From NCBI GenBank assembly GCA_000349905.1, contig KB722773.1:138485-202484 (forward strand): a DNA stretch of 64,000 nucleotides, read 5' to 3'. Of this stretch, positions 1-10,730 are shown piece after piece (position 1 is the first letter of the stretch; each line of letters begins with the position of its first letter). Made by a program: the position numbers and the translations under genes. The notes beneath the pieces are model-generated. The model was not told the origin of the DNA, did no database searches, and saw only the letters and a program-made list of their open reading frames with translations. This DNA is from Volvariella volvacea V23 (taxonomy: Eukaryota > Basidiomycota > Agaricomycetes > Agaricales > Pluteaceae).

Positions 1-1607
1 TCTTCAGCGCCAACCCCTCCTTGTCCCCACTACTTACATCATCCCGAGACCTCTTCAACTTATTGCCACCCAGCATCGTCTCCTCGACTTCCTTGTCACT
101 TGCTCGGCATCCGAATGCTTCAAGAAGTTCATCAGTCGTCCAATTAACCGATTCCTCATCCACGACTTGATGTAGCAAACACCGCCGTCTTGGATCAACG
201 ACCATGAGCATCTTGATCAGCTGCCCAAATCCAGAATATCCACCCATCTGACCAATATGCCCAAGCANNNNNNNNNNNNNNNNNNNNNNNNNNNNNNNNN
301 NNNNNNNNNNNNNNNNNNNNNNNNNNNNNNNNNNNNNNNNNNNNNNNNNNNNNNNNNNNNNNNNNNNCCATTTGAGATGCGCTAGTAGTCGTAGCATACA
401 CGCAGAGTAGACAATGAGCCGATTCTTATCTCTGTTGTGCGAGTGAGAATCGATTCCGGCCAGAAAGTAAGGCACAGCGTTCATCAAGAACGCAACATCA
501 GGCCGTGGCAAATACTTGCAATCTTCAGGTGTCGTTGTCAGATGAATCACGATGGCGACTGCCAAGTTTCTGCCACTGTTCAACGACATTAGATCACCTT
601 CGTCAATCCCGATCAGCTACTCACTAGTTGCAGGTCGTCTTGCCCTTCGCCAAAGTCGACCAGAATATCTCGAACCAATTAAGTACAAGCCAATGTGTCC
701 CCTCTACTGTGAATTCTTTATCACTCCCCCATGACCCTAACATCCCATGTTCCTGAAATAATGACATAGCCGCATATGCGAAATGCGCCAGCTCATGATT
801 CCGACCCAAATTCGATGACCCTGCACCTGCCTCAGAGAACAGAGAGTTGTACGCACCGCCGAGTTCGTTGATAGTCTCGTCTCTATTTTGTAATTGGGGA
901 AGCAATTCAAAAAATCGACCGACCAACTCCTTTGATGCATCGTCCAGCGCAGGTCGTGGCTTGTTCACTTTATCCTTGATAAACTCTGGGAGGTTGCCGC
1001 ATATACCAAGGTTGTTCTTGGAAGCTACGTCTTCCCAGTTTACATTGGGAATAGCACCGGAATAATTCACAGTGACTAAAGCGCGATACTGGTTTGCATT
1101 AGAGTCAACACGTGTAAGCTCAGGTTTCTGATGCTCAGCAGCTGTATCGGCATCAGTTTATTAGCTCGATGGCAACGTTCAAATGAATATCGCTGATCGC
1201 TCACCGACAACGTTGGCAGGGGCTAAGGTCAAACAACCAGACAATGAAGTCAAGTTTCGATGTGGTGGTGAGAATGCAATATTCGACTTACATGGTCCCT
1301 GTATGATGATGTGGACATGGTCTTCTGCAGGCTCCACCGGGAACAACTTGCCGATTTCATCTGTAGGGCCCAGCTTGCGTTCTCTGAGCTCTGGCTTTTG
1401 TGGTGTTTCGTCATCGTCTGTAACTGGAATCTCGACTTTCCAGAGTTCGAGGTGGACTGAATCGATGCCCTGGAAGTAGTTCGATCTCTTGTTGACAATG
1501 AGCTCCTTGAGGTCGCCAACTGTATCGTCTTTGTTGATCTTCACCGAAAAGGCTCTGGTGAGCGGCTCGCCATAGATGAGACAGAAAAGGCTGATAGGGT
1601 TGGACAT
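1..1607 (-). CDS. Crinkler (CRN)-type effector-like protein, partial
   Basis: Predicted exons are 1292-1607, 625-1141, 368-575 and 1-267, with the 100-N gap between the last two; the gene runs off the left edge. Start is the ATG at 1607, followed by SLFCLIYGE. The first ~105 residues have the hallmarks of the ubiquitin-like CRN N-terminal domain: LFCLIYGEP, an AF.V.I strand, VGDLKE, LELWKVEIP, and an HVHIIIQGP end matching the HVLV-x-x-P type boundary. Introns 1142-1291 and 576-624 have GTAAGT and GTGAGT donors and restore one continuous frame. The downstream ~250 residues have no domain I recognise. CRN proteins are known from oomycetes and several fungi, where a conserved N-terminus carries varied C-terminal domains; secretion and host-nucleus action here are inference. 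An in-frame GTAAGT at about 30 could be a further donor. Confidence 0.75.
268..367. other. Assembly gap (100 N) inside the Crinkler-like gene
   Basis: Exactly 100 Ns. The flanking minus-strand sequence is open in one frame on each side, but the true gap length, and whether an intron lies in it, cannot be seen. Confidence 0.95.
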
Positions 1608-2349
1608 TGGCAGGTTTATCGAGGTAGAAAAGCTTTCACGCGATGTGGAAACGACGTGGTTGTGAGTCAAGTGGCATCGATTGAGATTGTCACAGGTCAC
1701 GCGCCATGTGACCCTTGTTCGAGCGCGGTCAACGCGCTATCACGTGATGGGCGTCGTCCAGCCTGCTGTGCGGTGCGACTTGCAAGCTTGGTCAAGGCCG
1801 ACCGCTGAAGAAGAGGAGTGCATTGGCTCCTGGCGACCAGCATATCGCCATCATGCCTAAGCTTTCCGGGCCCTTGCTGGCGATTCAAAGGCTTTGGTTG
1901 TAAGCTTAATTCTTACTGTCCAACTTGCGCTCACGTCTTACATGGCTTCGTTATCCTGTAATCAAGTTATCCTGTAATCAAGAGGGCTCCCAACCCCGTC
2001 TGCAGCCCAGAGGACACGACTTCTCGGTTCCCTATCTACCTCTCCTCACCCATGTCTGGGCGAGTGGTTTGCAAGTGATGGTGCTGGGCACAACCTCTTG
2101 GATGGCATGTGGCGATGGACGTCCATCAGCCTGTCACGTTCCCCATTGTCTCGACCCGTCAAAGTGTTTCTGCAACTGGTAGACTCCAACTCAAGATTGG
2201 CTTCGTTCTCCTGAATCTGCAACTCTCACTCGCCATCCATAGCAGCTCCATCCACAGCAGCCCCCCCCAAATTCCTCACCAATCAGGTCACTTTTTCGAC
2301 GGCGACGGCGGTCTATCCTCCAGCTCCTCCGATAAAGAGGAAAACTCCG
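1608..2349. other. Intergenic, divergent promoter region
   Basis: This lies between the minus-strand Crinkler-like gene and the plus-strand PSD2-like pseudogene. Only short discontinuous frames are present and no RNA gene is recognised. Confidence 0.5.
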
Positions 2350-3769
2350 ATGACAGAAATCAACGACCTAGAACTCAACCACACCGCTCTCTCGTCTACC
2401 GCCGCCACCACTCGTGCATCGACCGCTTCCATTCCCAACCCCGGGTTCTGGAAGTTTAGAAGGCGCAAATCCACCAACCCAAGGAGCAACTCGACTTCTC
2501 AGCCTTCCTCTGCTTCCAACTCAGACATGGGCTCACCGGACTGGAAGGGATTGACGGACGATGGTGAGAAGGGCAAAGGAAAGGAGGAAAGAAGAGGCGG
2601 TTCAGCAGGAAGAGCTGGAACATAAGCAGTTCGTCGACCAAAGAATCTTCGACGCCGTCAAGGTCGCTCGTCACCCCGTCGAGCCCGTTGACCGCCAGCC
2701 CCACATCAAGCCTCAATCTTGCTCTGGTTGGCACTATGCCTGGTACACCTTTGACGATCGAGGAGGAAGTAGAACACAAAGAAAATGAGAAGAGCGAGAA
2801 GGAAAGGCAGCCGAGGGAGAACAAGGGCGAGGACCAACTCGGGTCTGGGAAAGATATTGTCGGGATTGTGATGTTGGAGATACAGGGTGCTAGTGCCTCG
2901 CCCCAGTTGGTGAACAGTAAGTAGTGTCCACTTTGCTCTGCGCTCGTCGGTATTGCACTATCGCATAGGGACACGCACGAGATGGGATTGGACCCCTTCG
3001 TCGTCATCTCGTTTGGCAAGAAGGTCTTCCGGACTTGCGGCATTCGGCATTCACTCAACCCCATTTGGGACAAGAAGCTCCTTTTCCATGTCCGACGATA
3101 CGAAACCTTTTTCAAGGTCAACCTCACCCTCCTGGATTGGGACAAGTTGTTTGTGAACAACAACATCGGCGACGTCAACTTTGACGTGAATGAGCTGACT
3201 GAGAGCGCTCCGCAGCCGAATCCGGAGACTGGGTTGTACAAGTTTGATGAAGGCGGAGGGGCTGGACAGTTACAGGGAGGTATGAAGGATTACACCTGCA
3301 GCTGGTTACGGAGAAGGGGACATCAAGCAAGCACACCCTGACCATCTCATTCTGGTACGTCTTGCTGTGCTTGATAGGCTTCATTGCCTTATTTTTCCCT
3401 CTACATTTCAGTGCCAAGTACCGGCCATATGCGGCGCTTTGCCAGCATTTCCGGCACCAACACATCGCCCAATACGACTCTGACGATGTTGGTCATATTT
3501 CGCACCTCAAGTTGACCTCTATGCTCGACTCACTCAGCTCGACCCTCACACCCGAGACCATCAACTCCTTCTGGACCAAGTTTGGCAAGAAGATGGAGGA
3601 AGACACTTCGTGGGAAGGCGCTTCAAGTGGGAAGGCGCTTCAAGTGGGAAGGCGCTTCAAGTGGGAAGGCGGGAGAGGAGAGGAAGGGGACGAGGACTCT
3701 AGTGTCAGCGCTACGCCCATTCTTGGCGTTACCGACAGAGAAGGCAAGGAGCTGCAGGTAGGGCCCTAG
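2350..3769 (+). pseudogene. PSD2: Phosphatidylserine decarboxylase 2-like, frameshifted and truncated
   Basis: Phosphatidylserine decarboxylases of the PSD2 type make phosphatidylethanolamine in Golgi/endosomal membranes; they have C2 and EF-hand-like regions followed by a self-cleaving catalytic domain. Visible here: a Ser-rich basic N-terminus (FWKFRRRK, KKRRFSRKSWN), a C2 domain (IVGIVMLEIQGAS, DPFVVISFGKKVF, HSLNPIWDKKLLFHVRRYE), then an EF-hand-like stretch (QYDSDDVGHISHLKLTSMLD). Introns near 2920-2968 and 3356-3411 are conserved. The frame breaks three times: about 2590, about 2989 (before LDPF) and about 3301. Each is explained by one missing base. After about 3610 the similarity stops in a 17-bp tandem repeat, and the catalytic half with its LGST-type cleavage site is absent. 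The truncation makes it a pseudogene even if the frameshifts were sequencing errors. Confidence 0.85.
3611..3674. repeat. 17-bp tandem repeat, three copies
   Basis: The unit GGGAAGGCGCTTCAAGT occurs three times head to tail and is followed by a partial fourth copy. It sits where the PSD2-like homology ends. Confidence 0.9.
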
Positions 3770-5792
3770 TTTGTGCAGGAATAGTGGTAGGAAGTATCGC
3801 GTCTTTGCTACGAATACCAAAAGTGTGCTTGACAGACCAAGGAGCACCTTTTCTTTTAAACGACGTGCAGCTGACTGGAAATCCCAGTTTTCCCCATGTT
3901 GATCATTGCCGCAGCTGCATTGATGTAATGCAGAGGGCACCTAGTGACAATACAACATACTCTCCGGTGCCCTGCGTCAAGCCCTGCTCGCACGTTCAAT
4001 TACCGTCCATGACAATGATTCCCCACATCAAGGCCGCATTAATATGTCTAAACAGGATGTCACTCCGAACTTGAAGATGTCAAGAACAAATGCAAGGCCT
4101 ATACTTGTAAAGAGTTGGCCCAAATTTCACAGTCAGAGATGCCACATGTTTACCATCTCCAAAGTTTGCGAATCCATTGCACAATGCATTGCACGTCACA
4201 CCCAAGGCCCGGTCCTAACTGAAATTCTCTCTGACTACCATGGAATGCTACATTCATACAACCATCCATCTATCAGCCAAAAGAGCCTTCAGTCCCAACA
4301 TTCTCCCGAGCACATTAAAACTTCTCCCTCTCCACTTCCAACTAGAAAACACCTCACGATTCGAAGGAGCCAGTACTTGCGTGCGGCCAAGGTGGACTCT
4401 GCCCGCACCTCTGCTCCTCGTACACAGCCCACCCATTGCTCAACCATCACGCTCCCTTCCACAATATTGTCACACGTCTCCGCACGATTCTTTCCAGACC
4501 TTCAAGTCGCCATTTGAACATTCTAGAGATCAAAGGGCCGACGCCATATCATTTACATTCGAGTGGTCAAATGAAGTCAAAGAGATAGGACACGATCTTG
4601 CGCCTGACTGAAATAAAGAGTGATGGATAGAAGTCAGCGTTGCATCCAGCTGACACGACTGACGTGGCCCCGATCGTTCCAGACCTTGACAGCTTCTGAC
4701 TTGTGTTGTCGAGTTTCGTAAGCTGTGCCATACCAAAACATCATCATCGCAAACGCTAGCAATCCTTTCGCCCACAACACAATGCAGACACAAGTACGAA
4801 CCGAAAATTCCAGGCATCAGACACCATTCATCCGCTTGTTACTGGCCTGGAGACCGAATCTAAAGACACGTTGAACTGAGAGAAAAACCTCGAACCTCCT
4901 GGTCGCCTTTGGCACAACAATGCTCGTGAGGCATGGAGAACACCAAAACCCCACGCCGACCACCAGACTCACCTGCCAGTGTCGCCCTTCACAAGTTCAT
5001 CGGTGCTTCGTCACAAACATGCCATAGGGTGCCTCATGGACGTTCCCTGCACGATCGGCCTCGTGTGTGGATAAGAGGAAATGTGACGCCCAGATTGAAT
5101 TGCAATAGGCGCTCTCGCGATAAAGCAGATGCGACGCATGAAGTTCCCACTGATCCATGACACTCGCTGCGCCTCGTAATCCTCATCATTCGTTTCGAGG
5201 TGTATTTTCCATGAAAAATGTGCCACGTTGCGTGAGCGATGCATGATGGTGGTGAGGACGGTTGTGAGTGTGCATAAAAAGCACCACGCAGTACATGCAA
5301 GATTTGGGTCCTCGGGGGACTCGTTTACCGTTTATTAAGAGTTGAGATATACCATCAAAAGTAGGTTTAAGCCTGTACCGTATATTCCAAAGCGATGGGC
5401 AAGGAGCAGGAGAAATTCAGTCATTAATGGATTAGGGGTGCGACACTGTGGGATGACATGCTTTAAAGAATTGTACTGCACATTGACAAGACCGGCGATC
5501 GCTGATGAATCACTGAATGCCCATCCTCGTGCGTGAGCTGAAGCAGAGGTGATGCTTGTATTGATTGGAATTGACGCTCTCAAGCGAACATAACTCTCAC
5601 CGCATTTCAATGACTTGGCGACTTGTTTTTGTGCATGTTATCTACGCAAAGAGATAGCTGGAGAGGTGCACCATGGGAACGTGGCCGGAAGACACAATCA
5701 AAGACTGAATGGATCGAATAATAATAATAGTCAGAGGGGATTGGGTATAAGATATTAATAGTAAACGAAAGTCAAGAGAATGCAGACGCACC
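3770..5792. other. Gene-free stretch
   Basis: Only short open frames without recognisable domains occur on either strand. No tRNA or repeat was recognised. Confidence 0.45.
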
Positions 5793-6365
5793 ATGTTCCT
5801 CGCAGGTCTATTCATTGCAGCGCTGACAAGCCCTCGCCTCTCCCGTATCCATCACGGTCCCTGAAAATCCCAACTCGAGTCCAAGCCCCATATGCAGTCG
5901 CAATGTGATCCTACCCGGACCAGGACTCTGTTCGACATTCTGTACAGCTGCATCGGGGTCATCATGCTGTGCACATATATCTCTATTCATCATAACCTCC
6001 CGGATCGAGAAGCGTCGTGGATGGGGGTTAAGTGGTTGCGAATTCGGACAACATTGTATGCATTGCTTGCTCCAGAGTTCATCATTATGTGGGCAATAAG
6101 AGAGAGGATCAAAGCAGCAAGGATAGCGAAGGAGATGTATTCACGACCGAGGAGTGGTTGTGACAGTCTTTGGAAAGGGGATCGTAGAAGTACTTTTGGC
6201 AGTGTTCCGCCCAGGACAGAAGAATGCACTCTGGCACCGCTTTGGGGCTCGGCCATCGGAGTTATTTTCGGCGGAGGCTGGAATTTTCAACTCCCGACGA
6301 CGACCAAACTCTGGCTGTGGTGGGCCTCTTCTCTCATTATCAGTTGGAGGTTTCTGGTATGATGG
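5793..6365 (+). pseudogene. Degenerate Agaricomycete transmembrane-protein family member
   Basis: A possible signal peptide starts at 5793 (MFLAGLFIAALTSP), but its frame must shift at about 5895 to reach the conserved core CDPTRTRTLFDILYSCIG..., followed by IHHNLPDREASW and LLAPEFIIMWAIRERI. These match my memory of a large mushroom-forming-fungus family of about 450-600 aa, predicted to be multi-pass membrane proteins of unknown function. The middle is missing: after MYSRPRSG the sequence goes to what looks like the C-terminal membrane segment (GVIFGGGWNF, then LWWASSLIIS). At about 190 codons it is far below the usual length, so I read it as a frameshifted, internally deleted relic. Family assignment is from memory of the motif pattern. 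Confidence 0.55.
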
Positions 6366-6549
6366 CACCTGGCATCATATGTGGCAATCTCAAAAGTTTG
6401 TAGCCAAGAAAATATCTTTTATTGCTATAGCGGGTATACAAAAGTCACAACCAGTAAAGCACTAGTGGTAGCCCCTATCCCCTACATTCATTCTGGTGGG
6501 GTATCACGGTACAGCAAGATCCCCTCTACCTCGACTTAGTTCGACCAAC

Positions 6550-8421
6550 TCAATAATCACCTGCCGCCGCAAATCTGCTGGTTGTCGCATTCAACGAAGC
6601 TGTCGAAATACCGACACACGGGAGGTCGACAACCGTCCCAAACTCATACAACACCCCTCCTTGATTCGCCGAGTTCCCAAACAATGCTGTAGTTCGTAGT
6701 GTTGGCACGTACTTTGGCCAGCCCATGCCAGTCAGTCCGTTCCTGGGGTCTCGTGCAAATGTTGCCCATGTATTCTGCATCAATCGGGAGAGGGCACGTT
6801 CGTTATCCGTAGCTGGGATGTTAGGGAACGGAAGCTCGTAGGTACCAAAGATAATTGGGATCTCGGCAACGTGGTAGGCACGAAGATTGGGTCGTGTCGA
6901 TAAGTTCGGGAAGATACCTGTTCAATTGGTTAGACAAACGTAAACGTGCATCGTTCAATGTTAACATACCTTGGAATTGATAACGCCATGTAGAGACGCC
7001 ATATGTAATCCTGTCCAAGGCGGTAAAGCTGGCTGGACAGGTGAACATAGTAGTAGTCTGAAGATCTGCCGCCGCTTCCGTGGTACCAGGAGGAGCGGAG
7101 CCGAACTCGACGATGCGCTCAGCGACCTGGAAGATATCGCCTTCATGCTGGTTTGTGCCGCCGAGAAGAGGGACTTTGTTGAAGAGTCCCAGGTTTCCGC
7201 GGGCGATGGAGTCGCCGAAGATGGTAATACCTATCTCCCAATGAGATTATTGAGTATGGATTTAGAACGAGGTGTGCGTACCATCTGGTTGGAGGTTGAA
7301 CATGAGATCGGTAGTGGCGGCGAGATTTTGAACGGCGTTGCGTAAGACGGTCATGGGAATTTGCTCCATGCATGCGAGCTGAAGTGGTGTTGGGACTATA
7401 GTTCCGATTCAGAAAGGGTGCGAATAACAGGCATCACACAACACTCACAGACCGTGCATCCTACAAGGCCGGCAACTGAATTCCAGGACGTAGGATCGAA
7501 TACAGGGAATAACACCGCGCTCAGAATCGAAACACTGCTCGGGTCAGGTTTGGTTCTGTCGAGCTTGAACAGATAAACTTACGTTCCGGATTGCTCGATG
7601 ACGCCTAGACCAGGGCATCAATGTCAAGTGAATGACGACGCAATGTGACGTACCTTTGACCGTGTTGTCGTTCGAATTCGCATAAGTCCAAGCATCCACC
7701 GCGATACTTCCCGCACTCTCGCCCCAGAGCACGATCCTATTCGGATCACCGCCAAAGTTTGCAATGTTCGCCTGTACCCATTGGATCGCGGCTTTGATAT
7801 CCAACAGACCAAAGTTCGAGGCCGTGGTGGGGCTGATAAGTTGAGGTGCTCCAGGCGATCCAAATATATTGAGTCGATAGTTGATGGTTACGATGGTGAT
7901 ATCGTCTTGATCTCGAACGAAGTTCTGACCTTCGTACACCCGGGTGTTGGACTGTTGAGTTGCGCGGTGCAGTAGTGAATGAAAAATGAGAAAACCCGAT
8001 ACGCAAAGCAACTCACTGAACCGAATTGGAAGCTACCACCATGGATCCAAATCATAACCGCCGTATCCTGTTTCCTATCCGTACTTGGAGCCCAAATGTT
8101 GAGGCTCAAGCAATCCTCTGACTGCGCCAAGTTCGTTCCTCCGAATCCAGATAGAACGGTGAATTGAACTTTCTTGGGAGGAATGGATTGGGGACAGGAT
8201 GCACCGAAAGCGGTAGCTTGAAAAGTCGAAGACCGTCGAGAGGGAGTCGTAGGAGGACGCCAGCGTGAAGCACGGGCATAAGGTATCCCGAGCCATTGCC
8301 GGACGGTGGGATACTTGAGAGTGCCCGCAACCGCCCCCTGAGCGGTATTGACGGTCAACCCTTGAGAAGCGACAAGTGTGGCATATACGAGAGTGAGGAA
8401 TGAGAGAGTGAGGGCCTTCAT
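6550..8421 (-). CDS. Secreted type-B carboxylesterase/lipase
   Basis: Seven exons give one uninterrupted 524-aa frame: 8017-8421, 7654-7951, 7583-7604 (22 nt), 7449-7555, 7282-7395, 6970-7230 and 6550-6917. The ATG at 8421 is followed by a signal peptide (MKALTLSFLTLVYATLVASQ). Family hallmarks in order: PTVRQWLGIPYA, SEDCLSLNIWAP, the oxyanion-hole stretch WIHGGSFQFGS, the nucleophile elbow GESAGS, GTNQHEGDIF around the acidic member of the triad, and AYHVAEIPIIFG carrying the catalytic His. Length fits the fungal carboxylesterase/Candida-type lipase family, which hydrolyses carboxylic esters outside the cell. The substrate cannot be read from sequence. A decayed relative lies at 47.3-48.6 kb. 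Confidence 0.9.
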
Positions 8422-9096
8422 ATCGAATAGCAGAGCCCAACGAGAATTACAGCTGATGCCAGCTCATTTTATCGTCGGCGAGAGATGAAAGGGTATTTCT
8501 GGGAATAATTCCTGACTGCATCACGAGTTGACAGTCCATGTGGATGACAGAGGCTATGAGTTCCGAGAAGCATTATAGATAGCCCGGGAATATCACCCAC
8601 CCAGAACACGCCATAGTGCGCAACGCAGCAAGGTGAAAGACCAAGCACGATGCGCATTACGAATGAACTGTGTTGCAGCCTGTGACCATCATTCAAAGCA
8701 ATCAGTAGGCGCGATTCCCCAACGGCAAAAGTGAAATCGCCGTCGTAGGATATTGCTTCGCCACTCCAGTGGACGTGAGGATTTTAAACACGGCTGTAAA
8801 GCTGCAGGAGGCGCTAATCCCAAAGTGGATTCCAGGCACCAATAATGAAAGTAAGTCGGTCCGTCGGAGCTCCTTACTGCACCCCCGCATGCGTGCTAAT
8901 TGACGAAGAGCCAGTAGCCTCATGATTAAGGTCCACAGGTGGAGTGGGGTAGATGAAAATGCGGGGAAATAAAAGCACTGCGCCAGGGCACCCAATCAGC
9001 GTCTACCCCACATCGGTCCCACATCATCACGTCCTTGATCGCATAAAATGTATACCCGCCCGTTATCGAGACACAGGAAAAAAATGGGTGCGAAGT
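8422..9096. other. Intergenic between carboxylesterase and tRNA
   Basis: Upstream region of the carboxylesterase. No gene-like frame; it contains the T-run that ends the tRNA transcript (minus-strand T7 at about 9079-9085). Confidence 0.5.
9079..9085 (-). terminator. RNA polymerase III T-run after tRNA-Thr
   Basis: Seven consecutive T on the minus strand, just downstream of the tRNA 3' end. Confidence 0.7.
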
Positions 9097-9168
9097 TGCC
9101 TCGTACCCGGATTGAACGAGTGACCTTCGCATTACAAGTGCGACGCGCTACCACTACGCCAACGAGGC
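9097..9168 (-). tRNA. tRNA-Thr (anticodon TGT)
   Basis: The minus strand folds as a 72-nt cloverleaf without intron. The acceptor stem is GCCTCGT/ACGAGGC, the D-arm is GCG...CGC, the anticodon arm is TCGCA-CTTGTAA-TGCGA with anticodon TGT, and the T-arm is ACTCG-TTCAATC-CGGGT with one G-T pair. A minus-strand run of seven T follows about 12 nt after the 3' end, as expected of an RNA polymerase III terminator. Confidence 0.93.
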
Positions 9169-10665
9169 TATGATGTCATAGTCTTGACGAATATTGATAG
9201 ACGTTGGATTAACCCGCAGTCAATGCGTTCCTGGAATTTGAGATCAGCTGTGATCAAGAAGAGGCAAGTGAAAGGAATGCCATACCAAAATATCCAGCCC
9301 GCCCAACCTCGTCTCCGCATACTCAGACCCAAACTCCCACAAAATATCCCAGGTGCAGGCAGATGAGAAATGGAAGGACAGAACACCACATCTCGCATGC
9401 GTTACATCGGTCTTGACTATCGGCTGAGGATGATAACTTGTGCTTCAAACAAAGAACCATCGATTGACACTGGGCCTATATGGAAGTCCAGCAGCTGAAG
9501 TGCTGTCAACGGCTCAATCGCCAAGGCAAAGGCAGATGGAGCATATGCAATGACCAGCAACTAGGTGACGGTTGCATGACAGATGCCGTCGTGCGCTGTC
9601 CTGGATGCTGTGATGCGTCTGAGACGTTGCGGGAGCCCGTCCAACAGTCCACCAACGAACAATGTGCTAGACAGATGAGCGTGATTCCAAGGAAGAGACT
9701 TGCACTACTTCTTCACTTGGGGCAGGACCATATGACCCCCACTCCGAGAACTCGGCAGTAGAAACCTCAACTGGATTAGGGCTTACACGCACCTGACCCC
9801 AGCCCGAGATCCCGTTTTTTGCAAGGAGGTTGCAAAGCCATGTCCATGCTGCGTATGTTGGTATTTCGTCGGTGTCAGCGGACAGGAAGTTGATGGCAAA
9901 CAAACCAAGCGCGCCCACGAGGCCGAGTCGATCACTATATGCCCACGTGGGTCGGAGGCTTGGTGTGGACCAGATGCTTCGGGGTGGGCGCTCCAAGGCA
10001 ATCAACATCCTCCAGGCGGTATTGCAAATCCCCATTCGATGGACTCGCGTACGCTCGTGACAACACAGCTCGTTTCCTCCGTAAGTCCGCCTTTACGCTC
10101 ATGGAAGTCGCTAACCTAACAATAGTTATCCTCAGCTGCCTACGTAGCTGATTTACCGCCGCTCTAACCGAACTCGAGGACAAAATCTCGCTTATCTTGG
10201 ACAGCAGATGGAGCGTAATCATATGGAAATGATTCCGCTGTATTCTCTATTCTCTACAGTGTCTCAAACTCGTGGGGCTGCTCACCTTGTGACCGCCTTG
10301 CGATAATCCCATCTGATGAGGATCCTCTCCGTAAGAGAAGTTTCTATCCACATGATTGCAATTGGGGAAATAGGAATCCACCGAATACACCAACCTCACA
10401 TGGATAGACATTGTCACCAGGTACCTCGCCTTCGATGCGTTGCCTCGATTCCACCTGTGAAGATCACCACCTACGATTAATCGCGTGGCGATTTTTATTC
10501 GCAATACCTTCAGCTCTCCACTCGAGCACGTTGAGCACTGATCGCCGGGAGCGCACATCGCCATTGTATTCAAATTCGGTGAAAATACCTAAACATTCTT
10601 ATGTCCCCAGAATCCAACAACTTCGACTCAGTTTTCAAAGTTTAGCCGTCCGCCCCGAGCAAACC
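9169..10665. other. Gene-poor stretch upstream of the glucanase gene
   Basis: The longest frame is 122 codons on the minus strand (9667-10035). It has no recognisable motif and no supporting splice pattern. Nothing else is seen. Confidence 0.4.
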
Positions 10666-10673
10666 TATAAAAT
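10666..10673 (+). promoter_or_regulatory. TATA box of the GH16 glucanase gene
   Basis: TATAAAAT about 60 bp before the start codon, consistent with a short 5' leader. Confidence 0.6.
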
Positions 10674-10730
10674 GCCGCACTGAACAAGCAACCTTTGTTC
10701 CTCAACCAACAGTCCATTCTCCCAACGGAC

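Noticed and set aside
2456..3241. 261-codon minus-strand ORF
   Set aside because: It is antisense to the PSD2-like exons, which have clear domain motifs on the plus strand.
4044..4611. Overlapping plus-strand ORFs of 123 and 157 codons
   Set aside because: No domain, no splice support and low-complexity composition; likely chance.
5892..6362. Intact 156-aa membrane protein
   Set aside because: The frame looks open, but comparison with the family pattern suggests an internal deletion and a shifted signal peptide.
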